This document shows, one piece after another, positions 26,674-36,852 of a stretch of 64,000 bases of DNA (positions are counted from its first letter, which is position 1; each line of letters starts with the position of its first letter). Location of the stretch: positions 124,001-188,000 of the forward strand of contig NZ_JPMI01000423.1 in NCBI RefSeq assembly GCF_000733295.1. The letters are read 5' to 3'. This DNA comes from Archangium violaceum Cb vi76 (GTDB lineage: Bacteria > Myxococcota > Myxococcia > Myxococcales > Myxococcaceae). The translations under genes and the position numbers were made by a program. The notes under the pieces are model-generated. The model was not told the origin of the DNA, ran no database searches, and worked only from the letters and a program-made list of their open reading frames with translations.

Positions 26674-27140
26674 GTTGTCCATACGAGGAAGACCTGACGG
26701 CGTACGTGGACGGGGAGCTGGCGCCCGCGCGGCGCGCCGAGGTGGAGACGCACCTGGGAGGCTGCGCGGGCTGCCAGGGGACGGAGGCGCTGCTGCGGCG
26801 CACGGTGGCGAGCATGGCCGGGCTGCCCGAGTACACGCCCTCGCCGGCCATGCGGCGCGAGGTGCTGGCGAAGCTGGACGCGCTGCCGCCGACGCTGGGC
26901 GAGCGGCTGCGGGCGCTGCTGAGGCCCTCGGTGCTGGTGCCGGCGGCGGGGCTGGCGGCGATGGCGGGGCTGGCGCTCTACACGGCCGCTCCGAGCGAGC
27001 CCGTGCTGGAGGTGGCGGACGCGGGCACGCTGGAGCTGGCGATGAACCTGGAAGTGGTCGAGGACTACGACGTCGTCGGCCTGGAGAATGGCGAAGACCT
27101 GGAGGTGATCGCGAGCCTCCATGAGTTGGAGGTGCGGTGA
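26670..27140 (+). CDS. Zinc-finger anti-sigma factor
   Basis: A 156-residue protein with an N-terminal zf-HC2 motif: C3 plus H-x3-C-x2-C within ETHLGGCAGC. It continues into an amphipathic helix and a single transmembrane segment (about residues 88-107, VLVPAAGLAAMAGLALYTA). The short periplasmic tail is acidic with ELAMNLEVVEDYD. It binds the preceding sigma factor in the cytoplasm, as standard for this family. Its gene overlaps the sigma gene by 4 nt and the next gene by 1 nt. The acidic tail motif resembles the small protein encoded two genes later. Confidence 0.9.
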   Translation: MSCPYEEDLTAYVDGELAPARRAEVETHLGGCAGCQGTEALLRRTVASMAGLPEYTPSPAMRREVLAKLDALPPTLGERLRALLRPSVLVPAAGLAAMAGLALYTAAPSEPVLEVADAGTLELAMNLEVVEDYDVVGLENGEDLEVIASLHELEVR

Positions 27141-27664
27141 TGATGGGCCGGAGCAACCTGGCACGAGCGGGGCTGATGATGGCGCTGCTGCTGGGCGGAG
27201 CGGGCCGTGCGGAGGAGCCCCAGCCGCCGAAGCAGGAGCGGGCGCAGCGGCCCCAGACGGCGGCCGAGCGTTTCCAGCAGCTGTCCCCCGAGCAGAAGGA
27301 GGCGATGCGGGCGAAGCTGCGCGAGCTCAAGGCGATGCCGCCGGAGGAGCGCGAGCGCATCAAGGGCAACCTGGAGCGCTGGAAGCAGATGCCGGAGGAG
27401 GAGCGGGAGCGCGTGCGGGCCAACCTGCGCGAGTTCCAGCGGCTGACGCCCGAGGAGCGCAACCAGTTGCGCGAGCGCTTCCGCGAGTTCCGCGGGATGA
27501 GCCCCGAGCGCAAGGCGGAGGTGCGCCAGCGGATGAGGACGTACCTGCGCGCGCACCCGGAGCGGCGCGAGCAGATGATGGAGAACATGCGGCGCTGGCG
27601 GCAGATGACGCCCGAGCAGCGCGAGCAGATGCGCGAGCGGATGCGTGAGAGGCGGCGGCAATGA
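27140..27664 (+). CDS. DUF3106 periplasmic protein, Arg/Glu-rich helical repeats
   Basis: About 174 residues. Start ATG 27140 is favoured because GGAGG at 27128-27132 is 7 nt upstream; GTG 27137 and ATG 27143 are possible. A signal peptide (ALLLGGAGRA) is followed by an almost entirely helical, highly charged body with a recurring pattern of about 21-25 residues (LSPEQKEAMRAKLRELKAMP, then MPPEERERI and LTPEERNQL variants). This matches DUF3106 and recalls the periplasmic metal/stress proteins ZraP and CpxP. It probably acts as a periplasmic sensor or chaperone feeding the sigma/anti-sigma pair. Confidence 0.85.
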   Translation: MMGRSNLARAGLMMALLLGGAGRAEEPQPPKQERAQRPQTAAERFQQLSPEQKEAMRAKLRELKAMPPEERERIKGNLERWKQMPEEERERVRANLREFQRLTPEERNQLRERFREFRGMSPERKAEVRQRMRTYLRAHPERREQMMENMRRWRQMTPEQREQMRERMRERRRQ

Positions 27665-27918
27665 GCTGGCGCCACGCGGTGATGCTGGCCGCCGTGCTGC
27701 TCTCGGGGACGGCCGCGGCCGCCGAGCCCCCTCCTCCCACCCGGCAGCCCCCGCCCCAGCAGCGCGCCCCGGCGCCCCGGGACACGGCGCCGGAGCTGTC
27801 CGCGGAGGACAAGGAGGTGGTGGAGAACCTCGAGCTGCTGGAGAGCCTGGACACGGTGGAGGACCTGGACCTGCTGCTGGAGCTGGCCAGGGAAGAGGAA
27901 GGCGCGAACGAGCGGTGA
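27661..27918 (+). CDS. Small secreted acidic protein
   Basis: An 85-residue protein overlapping the DUF3106 gene by 4 nt. A signal peptide of about 21 residues (LLSGTAAAA) is followed by a Pro-rich stretch and an acidic, leucine-rich helix VVENLELLESLDTVEDLDLL. That helix resembles the NLEVVEDYD tail of the anti-sigma factor, which suggests competition for, or assembly on, the same periplasmic partner. That link is inference. Confidence 0.75.
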   Translation: MSWRHAVMLAAVLLSGTAAAAEPPPPTRQPPPQQRAPAPRDTAPELSAEDKEVVENLELLESLDTVEDLDLLLELAREEEGANER

Positions 27919-27938
27919 CGAGGTAGACTGGTGGCACC

Positions 27939-28904
27939 GTGCAGCCCCCCGGACAGCCCAAGACCGTGGAAATCCCCTCGCGCCGCTTCGGGCGCTATGT
28001 GCTCCGCTCGCGCCTGGGCTCGGGGGGAATGGCGGAGGTCTTCCTCGCGGAGGCGAAGGACGAGAAGGGGGCACCCTTCAAGGTGGCGCTGAAGCTGATG
28101 CGCAAGGACGTCACCGCCGAGTCCTTCGCCGACGAGGCGGACCTGATGGGCCTGCTGGAGCACCCCAACCTGGTGCGCCGGCTGGAGATTGGAGAGGCCT
28201 TCGGGCGCTACTTCATCGCCATGGAGTTCCTGGTGGGTGGAGACCTGGACGGGATGCTCCGGGCGCACGAGCGGCAGGGGCAGCGCATCCCGTTGGCCGC
28301 GGGCGTCCACGTGTGCATCGAGGTGCTGCGGGCACTGGCCTACTTCCACCAGGCGCGCACGCGCACCGGCCGGCCGCTGGAGCTGGTCCACGGGGACGTG
28401 AATCCCGCCAACATCTTCTTCTCCGGGCAGTGCGAGGTGAAGCTCGGCGACTTCGGCGTGGCCAAGGCGCGCGGGTTGGACCTGGGCCCGGAGGAAGGCG
28501 TGACGGCGGGCAAGCTGCACTACCTGTCGCCGGAGCAGACGCGCGGGGACTCGGTGACGCTGGCCTCGGATCTCTTCTCCATGGGCATCGTCCTGCACGA
28601 GCTGGTGCTGGGCTTCCACCCCTTCGAGCGCGGCAGTGACGACCCCGACGTGGTGATGGCGGCCATCCGGTCGGCGAAGCTGATCCTGCCGGACACGCTG
28701 GACAAGCGGCTGGCGGCGGTGATGCGCAAGGCGCTGGCGCCGGACGTGAACCAGCGCTACCGCACGGCGGGCGAGTTCGCGGGAGCGCTCCTGACGTGGG
28801 CCCTGGACACGGGCCAGCCCTTCAGCCCGCGCGAGGTCCAGGCCGGGCTGCAACAGGCGCTCTCTCTTGCCCTCTGGGAGCGCGAGAAGGGCCACCCAAG
28901 GTAG
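27939..28904 (+). CDS. Eukaryote-like Ser/Thr protein kinase (non-RD catalytic loop)
   Basis: A 321-residue soluble kinase with GTG start. The Gly-rich loop is LGSGGMAEVFLAEA, and the ATP-binding lysine is K52 in VALKLM. The catalytic loop reads HGDVNPAN (H151, D153, N158), so the usual HRD Arg is Gly. The DFG motif is at 171-173 and the activation-segment motif is SPEQ. All core residues needed for phosphotransfer are present, so it is likely active. It has no C-terminal sensor domain. It lies 20 nt after the small acidic gene, so it may belong to the same operon and feed into the sigma response. Confidence 0.9.
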   Translation: MQPPGQPKTVEIPSRRFGRYVLRSRLGSGGMAEVFLAEAKDEKGAPFKVALKLMRKDVTAESFADEADLMGLLEHPNLVRRLEIGEAFGRYFIAMEFLVGGDLDGMLRAHERQGQRIPLAAGVHVCIEVLRALAYFHQARTRTGRPLELVHGDVNPANIFFSGQCEVKLGDFGVAKARGLDLGPEEGVTAGKLHYLSPEQTRGDSVTLASDLFSMGIVLHELVLGFHPFERGSDDPDVVMAAIRSAKLILPDTLDKRLAAVMRKALAPDVNQRYRTAGEFAGALLTWALDTGQPFSPREVQAGLQQALSLALWEREKGHPR

Positions 28905-28963
28905 CCCAGAAGTACGATCGCTCGAAGCAGGACACAAGGCCCGGAACGTCGGCCACTGATCCT

Positions 28964-28992
28964 TTGACAGCCTGGGGCACCCCCCTTACGTT
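28964..28992 (+). promoter_or_regulatory. Sigma-70-type promoter of the nrd leader
   Basis: TTGACA at 28964-28969, a 17-base spacer, then TACGTT at 28987-28992. The -35 box is a perfect consensus match and the -10 has the conserved TA and final T. It would start transcription near 29000, just before the cobalamin riboswitch. Confidence 0.55.
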
Positions 28993-28999
28993 GACGCGC

Positions 29000-29190
29000 G
29001 TCGCTGGTGCCCGGGTCTCGGCCCGGGCTTGAAAGGGAATCCGGTGTGAATCCGGAGCTGCCCCGCAGCGGTCAGCGAGAACGAACCCGTCCACACACAC
29101 TGGCCGAGAGGCTGGGAAGGGGACGGTTGTAGGCGCCCGGCGATGAGCCGGATGCTCGCGAGCCCGAAGACCTGCCAGCCACCTGCCCCT
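29000..29190 (+). promoter_or_regulatory. Cobalamin riboswitch upstream of nrdAB
   Basis: The conserved elements are readable in order: the P1/P2 region near 29005-29035, GAAAGGGAATCCGGTGTGAA near 29031-29050, the B12 box core GCCCCGCAGCGGT near 29059-29072, CACTGGCCGAGAGGCTGGGA (about 29098-29117), and ATGCTCGCGAGCCCGAAGAC with CCTGCC at the 3' end (about 29152-29176). This is the adenosylcobalamin class. The 230-base stretch to the nrdA start contains several G/C hairpins (for example CACGGG/CCCGTG at 29254-29268) that could serve as the expression platform, and no ORF. High cobalamin should repress the downstream reductase. Confidence 0.93.
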
Positions 29191-29419
29191 GGGGAGAAAT
29201 CCGGGGGTGGATCGACCTGGACGCCTCGTGGGGAGGTGGAAGGTTCCGTGCGCCACGGGTTCCCCGTGCTCGTCCGGCCCGTCCGCTCTCCTCGTGGGGT
29301 GCTCCAGTCGCCCGAGGGGGCGAGGGTCGGCCTGGCGAGTCATCGCACGTCGCAATGCGCGACACGGGCAGACCTTTTCCTCCGCGGAATTACACGGTCG
29401 CGAACGGAGGAGGAGGAGC

Positions 29420-31852
29420 ATGCTGAACGGAACCCACATCACGTCCACGACACCGCCGCCCACCACCATGAGGGTGCGCAAGCGCAACGGGGTGCTCGAG
29501 GGCGCGGACCTGAACAAGATCGTCCGGGCGATCGGCCGCTGTTGCGATGGGCTGCGTCAGGTGGATGCCATCCGCGTGGCGACGAAGACGATCGCCGGCC
29601 TCTATGACGGTGCCTCGACGCAGGAGTTGGATCAGCTCTCCATCCAGACCGCGGCCTCGCTGACGCTGGAGGAGCCCGAGTACGCGAAGCTCGCGGCGCG
29701 GCTGCTCGCCACGTACATCGACAAGGAGGTCTCCGGGCAGGAGATCCATTCCTTCTCGCAGTCGATCGCCGCCGCGCACCGGCTCGGCCTCGTGAACGAG
29801 CGCGTGGCCCGGCTCGTCTCGACGAACGCGCGCAAGCTGAACGACACGATCGACCCCTCGCGCAACCGGCTCTTCGAGTACTTCGGGCTGCGGACGGTCT
29901 ACGACCGCTACCTGCTCAAGCACCCGACGACGCGCGAGGTGCTGGAGACGCCGCAGCACTTCTTCATGCGCATCGCGGTGGCGCTCGGGGAGACGGTGCC
30001 CGAGGCGCTGGAGCTCTACCGGCTCTTCTCGATGCTCGAGTACGTGCCGAGCTCCCCCACCCTCTTCAACTCGGGCACGTGCCACGAGCAGCTGTCGTCA
30101 TGCTTCCTGCTGGACTCGCCCGGGGACGAGCTGGAGAGCATCTACCAGCGGTACACGGACGTGGCGATGCTCTCGAAGTTCTCGGGCGGCATCGGGCTGG
30201 CGTACCACCGGGTGCGCTCGCGCGGCTCGCTCATTGGAAGCACGAACGGGCACAGCAACGGCATCGTCCCGTGGCTGAAGACGCTGGACGCGTCGGTGGC
30301 GGCGGTGAACCAGGGCGGGAAGCGCAAGGGCGCCTGCTGCGTGTACCTGGAGACGTGGCACGCGGACCTGGAGGAGTTCCTCGAGCTGCGTGACAACACG
30401 GGCGACGAGGCGCGGCGCACGCACAACCTGAACCTCGCGAACTGGATCCCCGACCTCTTCATGAAGCGCGTCGAGGCGGATGGGAACTGGTCCCTCTTCG
30501 ACCCGAAGGGGGTGCCGCACCTCACGGACCTGTACGGCGAGGAGTTCGAGCGCGCCTACGAGCAGGCGGAGCGGCAGGGCCTGGCGGCCAGGACGCTGAA
30601 GGCGCGCGAGCTCTACGGACGCATGATGCGGACGCTGGCGCAGACCGGGAACGGCTGGATGACGTTCAAGGACAAGTCGAACCGGGCCTGCAACCAGACG
30701 GCGCTGCCGGGCCGGGTCGTCCACCTGTCGAATCTCTGCACGGAGATCCTCGAGGTGACGTCGCGGGACGAGACGGCCGTGTGCAACCTCGGCTCCATCA
30801 ACCTCTCGCGGCACACGTCGGTGGACGAGAGCGGCCGGGTGTCCTTCGACTGGGAGAAGCTGGGGCGGACAGCGCGGACGGCGGTGCGGCAGTTGGATCG
30901 GGTGATCGACCTGAACTACTACACCATCCCCTCGGCGAAGAGCTCGAACCTCCGCTGGCGCCCGGTGGGCCTGGGCATCATGGGTCTGCAGGACGTGTTC
31001 TTCCAGATGCGCCTGCCCTTCGACAGCGCCGAGGCGCGGGCCATCTCGCGGAAGATCTCCGAGGAGATCTACTTCCACGCGCTCTCCGCCTCGGCGGAGC
31101 TGGCGGCCGAGCAGGGTGCCCATCCGGCCTTCTCCGAGACGCGGGCGGCGCGCGGCGAGCTCCAGTTCGACGCGTGGAACGTGGTCCCCGAGGACACGGC
31201 GCGCTGGGACGCGCTGCGCGCCCGGGTGAAGCAGGTGGGCCTGCGCAACTCGCTGATGATCGCGATCGCCCCGACGGCGACGATTGCCTCCATCGCGGGC
31301 TGCTACGAGTGCATCGAGCCGCAGGTGTCCAACCTCTTCAAGCGCGAGACGCTCTCGGGGGACTTCCTCCAGGTCAACCGCTACCTCGTCGAGGAGCTGA
31401 AGACGCTCGGCATGTGGAACGAGGACATGCGGGCCCGCATCAAGTTGGCGGAGGGCTCCATCCAGTCGCTCGAGGAGATTCCGGCGAACGTGCGAGCCAT
31501 CTACCGCACGGCGTGGGAGCTGCCGATGCGCTCGCTCATCGACATGGCGGCGGACCGGGGTGCCTTCATCGATCAGAGCCAGTCGCTCAACCTGTTCATG
31601 GAGGCGCCGAACATCGGCCAGCTCAGCTCCATGTACATGTACGCGTGGAAGAAGGGGCTGAAGACGACGTACTACCTGCGCTCGCGGCCGGCCACGCGCA
31701 TCGCGAAGGCCACCGTGGACGCGTCCCGGAACGGCTCGGACACGAAGCTGAACGGCACCAGCGAGATCGCGCGAGCGGAACCGAAGCCCACCGATGAGCA
31801 GGCCATCGCCTGCTCCCTCGAGAACCCCGAAGCCTGCGAGGCCTGCCAGTGA
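29420..31852 (+). CDS. nrdA: Class I ribonucleoside-diphosphate reductase, alpha subunit
   Basis: An 810-residue catalytic subunit. Start ATG 29420 follows GGAGGAGG directly; the upstream in-frame extension lies in the riboswitch leader. An ATP-cone spans about residues 17-105 (MRVRKRNGVLEGADLNKIV). The active-site cysteine motif SSPTLFNSGTC, the radical-site segment NLCTE (N438, C440, E442) and the second redox partner AVCNLGSIN are present. The C-terminus ends CEACQ, a CxxC shuttle for thioredoxin or glutaredoxin. It reduces ribonucleotides to deoxyribonucleotides using oxygen for its radical. The partner subunit overlaps by 4 nt. The cobalamin riboswitch upstream implies a B12-dependent class II reductase elsewhere in the genome. 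Confidence 0.97.
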   Translation: MLNGTHITSTTPPPTTMRVRKRNGVLEGADLNKIVRAIGRCCDGLRQVDAIRVATKTIAGLYDGASTQELDQLSIQTAASLTLEEPEYAKLAARLLATYIDKEVSGQEIHSFSQSIAAAHRLGLVNERVARLVSTNARKLNDTIDPSRNRLFEYFGLRTVYDRYLLKHPTTREVLETPQHFFMRIAVALGETVPEALELYRLFSMLEYVPSSPTLFNSGTCHEQLSSCFLLDSPGDELESIYQRYTDVAMLSKFSGGIGLAYHRVRSRGSLIGSTNGHSNGIVPWLKTLDASVAAVNQGGKRKGACCVYLETWHADLEEFLELRDNTGDEARRTHNLNLANWIPDLFMKRVEADGNWSLFDPKGVPHLTDLYGEEFERAYEQAERQGLAARTLKARELYGRMMRTLAQTGNGWMTFKDKSNRACNQTALPGRVVHLSNLCTEILEVTSRDETAVCNLGSINLSRHTSVDESGRVSFDWEKLGRTARTAVRQLDRVIDLNYYTIPSAKSSNLRWRPVGLGIMGLQDVFFQMRLPFDSAEARAISRKISEEIYFHALSASAELAAEQGAHPAFSETRAARGELQFDAWNVVPEDTARWDALRARVKQVGLRNSLMIAIAPTATIASIAGCYECIEPQVSNLFKRETLSGDFLQVNRYLVEELKTLGMWNEDMRARIKLAEGSIQSLEEIPANVRAIYRTAWELPMRSLIDMAADRGAFIDQSQSLNLFMEAPNIGQLSSMYMYAWKKGLKTTYYLRSRPATRIAKATVDASRNGSDTKLNGTSEIARAEPKPTDEQAIACSLENPEACEACQ

Positions 31853-32958
31853 GCGCACCGACGAACGACACCTGGACTCCGATGAATCTCCCGCCCATGC
31901 GTGACACTGCCCCCGTGGTACCCAACAAGGTCTCACACGCGACGCCGAAAACGGGTGCTCGCCTGCTGGACCCGGGCATGAACCTCACGCTCCGCCCGAT
32001 GCAGTATCCGGTCTTCTTCGAGATGTACCGCAACGCCATCAAGAACACCTGGACGGTGGAGGAGGTGGACTTCTCGACGGACGTGGGGGACCTGCGCTCG
32101 AAGATGACGGCGGCGGACCGTCACCTCATCCAGCGGCTGGTGGCCTTCTTCGCGACGGGCGACTCCATCGTGGCGAACAACCTCGTGCTGAACCTCTACA
32201 AGCACGTGAACGCCCCCGAGGCGCGCATGTACCTGTCGCGGCAGCTCTACGAGGAGGCGCTGCACGTGCAGTTCTACCTCACGCTGCTCGACACGTACGT
32301 GCCGGACCCGGCCGAGCGGGCCCGGGCCTTCGCGGCGATCGACACCATCCCGAGCATCCGCAAGAAGGCGGAGTTCTGCTTCAAGTGGATGGACTCCATC
32401 GGCGAGCTGGAGCGGCTGGAGACGCGGGAGCAGCGGAGGAAATTCCTCCTGAACCTCATCTGCTTCGCGGCCTGCATCGAGGGACTCTTCTTCTTCGCGG
32501 CGTTCGCGTACGTGTACTTCCTGCGCTCGCGGGGGCTGCTGCACGGGCTGGCCGCGGGGACCAACTGGGTCTTCCGGGACGAGAGCGCGCACATGGCCTT
32601 CGCCTTCGAGGTCGTGAAGACGGTGCGCCGCGAGGAGCCCGGCCTCTTCGACGCGGAGATGGAGCGCGAGGTCGCCACCATGTTGGAGGAGGCGGTGGCG
32701 TGCGAGCTCCAATTCGCCGAGGACATCCTGGGGCTCGGCGTCGCGGGGCTCTCGGTGCACGAGATGCGGCAGTACCTGGAGTTCGTCGCCGATCAGCGGC
32801 TGGTGATGTTGGATCTTCCGAAGCGCTACGGCGCGAAGAACCCGTTCGGCTTCATGGACCTGCAGGACGTACAGGAGCTGGCGAACTTCTTCGAGCGGCG
32901 CGTCTCGGCGTACCAGGTGGGCGTCGCCGGCGAGGTCACCTTCGACGCGGCCTTCTGA
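31849..32958 (+). CDS. nrdB: Class I ribonucleoside-diphosphate reductase, beta subunit
   Basis: A 369-residue diiron/radical subunit, co-translated with nrdA through a GTGA overlap. Metal ligands fit the family: EALHVQFY carries E136, H139 and the radical Tyr at Y143, in the same E-x2-H-x3-Y spacing as E. coli Y122. Later ligands lie in CIEGLFFFAAF and DESAHMAFAFE. Starts at ATG (residues 12, 17) are possible if the GTG is not used. It generates the tyrosyl radical used by NrdA. A strong terminator follows 26 nt after the stop. Confidence 0.96.
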   Translation: MSAPTNDTWTPMNLPPMRDTAPVVPNKVSHATPKTGARLLDPGMNLTLRPMQYPVFFEMYRNAIKNTWTVEEVDFSTDVGDLRSKMTAADRHLIQRLVAFFATGDSIVANNLVLNLYKHVNAPEARMYLSRQLYEEALHVQFYLTLLDTYVPDPAERARAFAAIDTIPSIRKKAEFCFKWMDSIGELERLETREQRRKFLLNLICFAACIEGLFFFAAFAYVYFLRSRGLLHGLAAGTNWVFRDESAHMAFAFEVVKTVRREEPGLFDAEMEREVATMLEEAVACELQFAEDILGLGVAGLSVHEMRQYLEFVADQRLVMLDLPKRYGAKNPFGFMDLQDVQELANFFERRVSAYQVGVAGEVTFDAAF

Positions 32959-32984
32959 GCCGGCGTTCCGGCTGGAAATGAGAA

Positions 32985-33019
32985 CGCCCGGGGGCCTCGA
33001 AGCGAGGCATCCCCGGGCG
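32985..33019 (+). terminator. Intrinsic terminator after nrdB
   Basis: CGCCCGGGGGCCTCG (from 32985) pairs with CGAGGCATCCCCGGGCG (to 33019) around a very short loop. The long G/C stem lies between convergent nrdB and glmS, so it probably serves both strands. Confidence 0.8.
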
Positions 33020-33049
33020 GGTTGGATCGGCGGGCCGATCCAGCGCGGA

Positions 33050-34885
<1,836 letters not shown>

Positions 34886-34993
34886 GTTGTCCGTCCTCTC
34901 TCACGCCCGAACCCCGGATTGCAAATTCCGGGGGCATTTCCACCCACATCGGGCGACACCTATCGCCCTCGAGACAAGCAAGACGCGGGCCCA

Positions 34994-36430
34994 CTACCCC
35001 GCGGAGGCCTTGTCCGGCTTGGAAGGGCCTGCTTCCGCGGACTTGGCCATGCGCGCCTTCTTCCTCTCCACCCAGCCTTCCATGTTGAGCTGTGGCGTAC
35101 GGGACACGGCGAGGCTCCCGGGAGGCACATCTTTCGTCACCGTGGTACCCGCACCGACATACGCACCGTCCCCGACTTTCACAGGGGCCACCAGCTGCGA
35201 GTCCGAGCCGATGAAGACACCATCCCCCAGCTCGGTGACGTGCTTGTTCACCCCGTCGTAGTTGCAGGTGATGGTGCCGGCGCCCACGTTGACCTTGGCG
35301 CCGATCTTCGCGTCGCCCAGGTAGGCCAGGTGGTTGGCCTTGGAGCCGCGGCCGAGGCGGGCCTTCTTCGTCTCCACGAAGTTGCCCAGGTGCACCTCCT
35401 CGGCGAGGTCCGTGCCGGGACGCAGCCGCGAGAACGGGCCGAGGATGCAGCGCTCGCCCACCCGGGCCTCCTCCAGGACGGTGTACGGCTTGATGGTCGT
35501 CCCGTCGGCCACCGAGGAGGCGTACAGGACGCTGCCCTGCCCGATGGTGACGTTGCGGCCGACCACCGTGGCGCCCGACAGCGTCACCATGGGGGCGAGC
35601 TCCGTGTCCGAGCCGATGGCCACGCCCTCCTCGATGTACGTGGTGGCGGGGTCCGTCAGGGTGACGCCGTTGCGCATGTGCCAGGTGTTGATGCGCACCT
35701 GGAGCTCCTTGGCGCGCGCCGCCAGCTCCACCCGGTCATTCACGCCGGCCGTCTCGCCGAACTCGGCGTCGATGGAGCCCACCGGCCCCTGGGCCGCGGC
35801 CATCTCCACCAGGTCCGTCAGGTAGAACTCGCCCTGCGCGTTCGCGCTGCGGATGTTGGCCAGCGCCTTCCACAGGAAGGAGGAATCCACCAGGTAGATG
35901 CCCGCGTTGCACTCGCGCACCTGGCGCTGCTCGGGGGTGGCGTCCTTGTGCTCGACGATGCGCACCACGTTGCCCATCTCGCGGATGACGCGGCCGTAGC
36001 CGGTCGGGTCAGCCGGAGACGTGGACACCAGGGAGAGCACCCCGCCACTCTTGTCGTGCGCGGCGGACAGCGCCTCGAGCGTCTCGCGGCGCACCAGCGG
36101 CACGTCCCCGTAGAGGATGAGCACGCGCCCGTTGAAGTCCTTCAGCGCGCTTTCCGCCGAGCGCACCGCGTCCGCCGTGCCCCGCTGCTCCTTCTGGAGC
36201 GCGAAGCGCAGGGGGGCAGTGGGGAAATGAGCGCGGATGGAGCGCTCCACCTCGTCTGCCTGGTGGCCCACCACCGGCACCACGGGAGAGGCGCCCAGTT
36301 CCAACGCTCGCATGAGGGGATAAGCACAGATGGGCTTGCCGAGGATGGGGTGAAGGACCTTGGCCTTCTCCGACTTCATCCGCGTGCCCTTACCAGCGCA
36401 CAACACCACCGCCGCCAGGGAAGCTGTCAT
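34994..36430 (-). CDS. glmU: Bifunctional N-acetyltransferase/UTP uridylyltransferase
   Basis: A 478-residue enzyme, slightly longer than E. coli GlmU (456) because of a basic/Ser-rich C-terminal tail. The N-terminal uridylyltransferase starts [15 protein letters not shown], with the nucleotide-binding G-x-G-T-R-M motif. The middle has [15 protein letters not shown] and YGDVPL segments. From about residue 250 a left-handed beta-helix of hexapeptide repeats ([20 protein letters not shown]) forms the acetyltransferase. It completes UDP-GlcNAc synthesis after GlmS and GlmM. A small ORF 34 nt upstream may be co-transcribed. Confidence 0.97.
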   Translation of the reverse strand: MTASLAAVVLCAGKGTRMKSEKAKVLHPILGKPICAYPLMRALELGASPVVPVVGHQADEVERSIRAHFPTAPLRFALQKEQRGTADAVRSAESALKDFNGRVLILYGDVPLVRRETLEALSAAHDKSGGVLSLVSTSPADPTGYGRVIREMGNVVRIVEHKDATPEQRQVRECNAGIYLVDSSFLWKALANIRSANAQGEFYLTDLVEMAAAQGPVGSIDAEFGETAGVNDRVELAARAKELQVRINTWHMRNGVTLTDPATTYIEEGVAIGSDTELAPMVTLSGATVVGRNVTIGQGSVLYASSVADGTTIKPYTVLEEARVGERCILGPFSRLRPGTDLAEEVHLGNFVETKKARLGRGSKANHLAYLGDAKIGAKVNVGAGTITCNYDGVNKHVTELGDGVFIGSDSQLVAPVKVGDGAYVGAGTTVTKDVPPGSLAVSRTPQLNMEGWVERKKARMAKSAEAGPSKPDKASAG

Positions 36431-36464
36431 AAGCGGCGATTACTAGGGATGCGAAAGCGGCGCG

Positions 36465-36638
36465 TCAACCGCGAGCGGGAGGCCGCGTGGGGCGGATGCC
36501 CTCCGGACGGGCCTTCACGGAGACGGACAGCGTGTTGCTCTGCACGGTGATACCGAACGTCGGTTTGAGGAAGAGCGTCGTCACCGTGACCTCTGGCGAG
36601 GCCGACGTCTGCTTCATTGTCGTCAGGTTGGCGTTCAT
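36465..36638 (-). CDS. Small hypothetical protein upstream of glmU
   Basis: A 57-residue frame starting ATG 36638, with a GGGGGA ribosome site at a spacing of 4-5. It reads MNANLTTMKQ, then a beta-rich body (EVTVTTLFLKPTFGITVQSN). It has no signal peptide and no known domain. Codon use fits the neighbours. It lies 34 nt before glmU on the same strand, so it may be part of the glmU operon. The frame is open further upstream, but only this start has a convincing ribosome site. Confidence 0.5.
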   Translation of the reverse strand: MNANLTTMKQTSASPEVTVTTLFLKPTFGITVQSNTLSVSVKARPEGIRPTRPPARG

Positions 36639-36852
36639 GTTTCCCCCGGCGCGACGAACCGTCATGCACAGGATGCACTCGCCCGTGCCCCGGTCAAACT
36701 CCAGGCCGGGCATGCTGGTGTCAGCCGGACACTTCCCGATGTTGAAACGTTTCTTAGCGAGTCCGAGCGGCGGCCGGGATACTCCAGAACGCCCACTCGC
36801 GAAAGCGCCCGGTGGGGCCCCGACGGAGGCTTTTCACGTGGAGACGGTAAAG

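Noticed and set aside
27207..27446. CRISPR-like regularity in the DUF3106 gene
   Set aside because: The 60-75-base periodicity is due to the protein's helical repeats; the units are not identical and there are no spacers.
26029..28074. Antisense frame across the sigma operon
   Set aside because: It is Pro/Ser/Arg-rich and contradicts five well-supported plus-strand genes.
28905..29419. Protein-coding gene in the nrd leader
   Set aside because: The open frame there coincides with conserved riboswitch elements and lacks a ribosome site, so it is a structured RNA leader.
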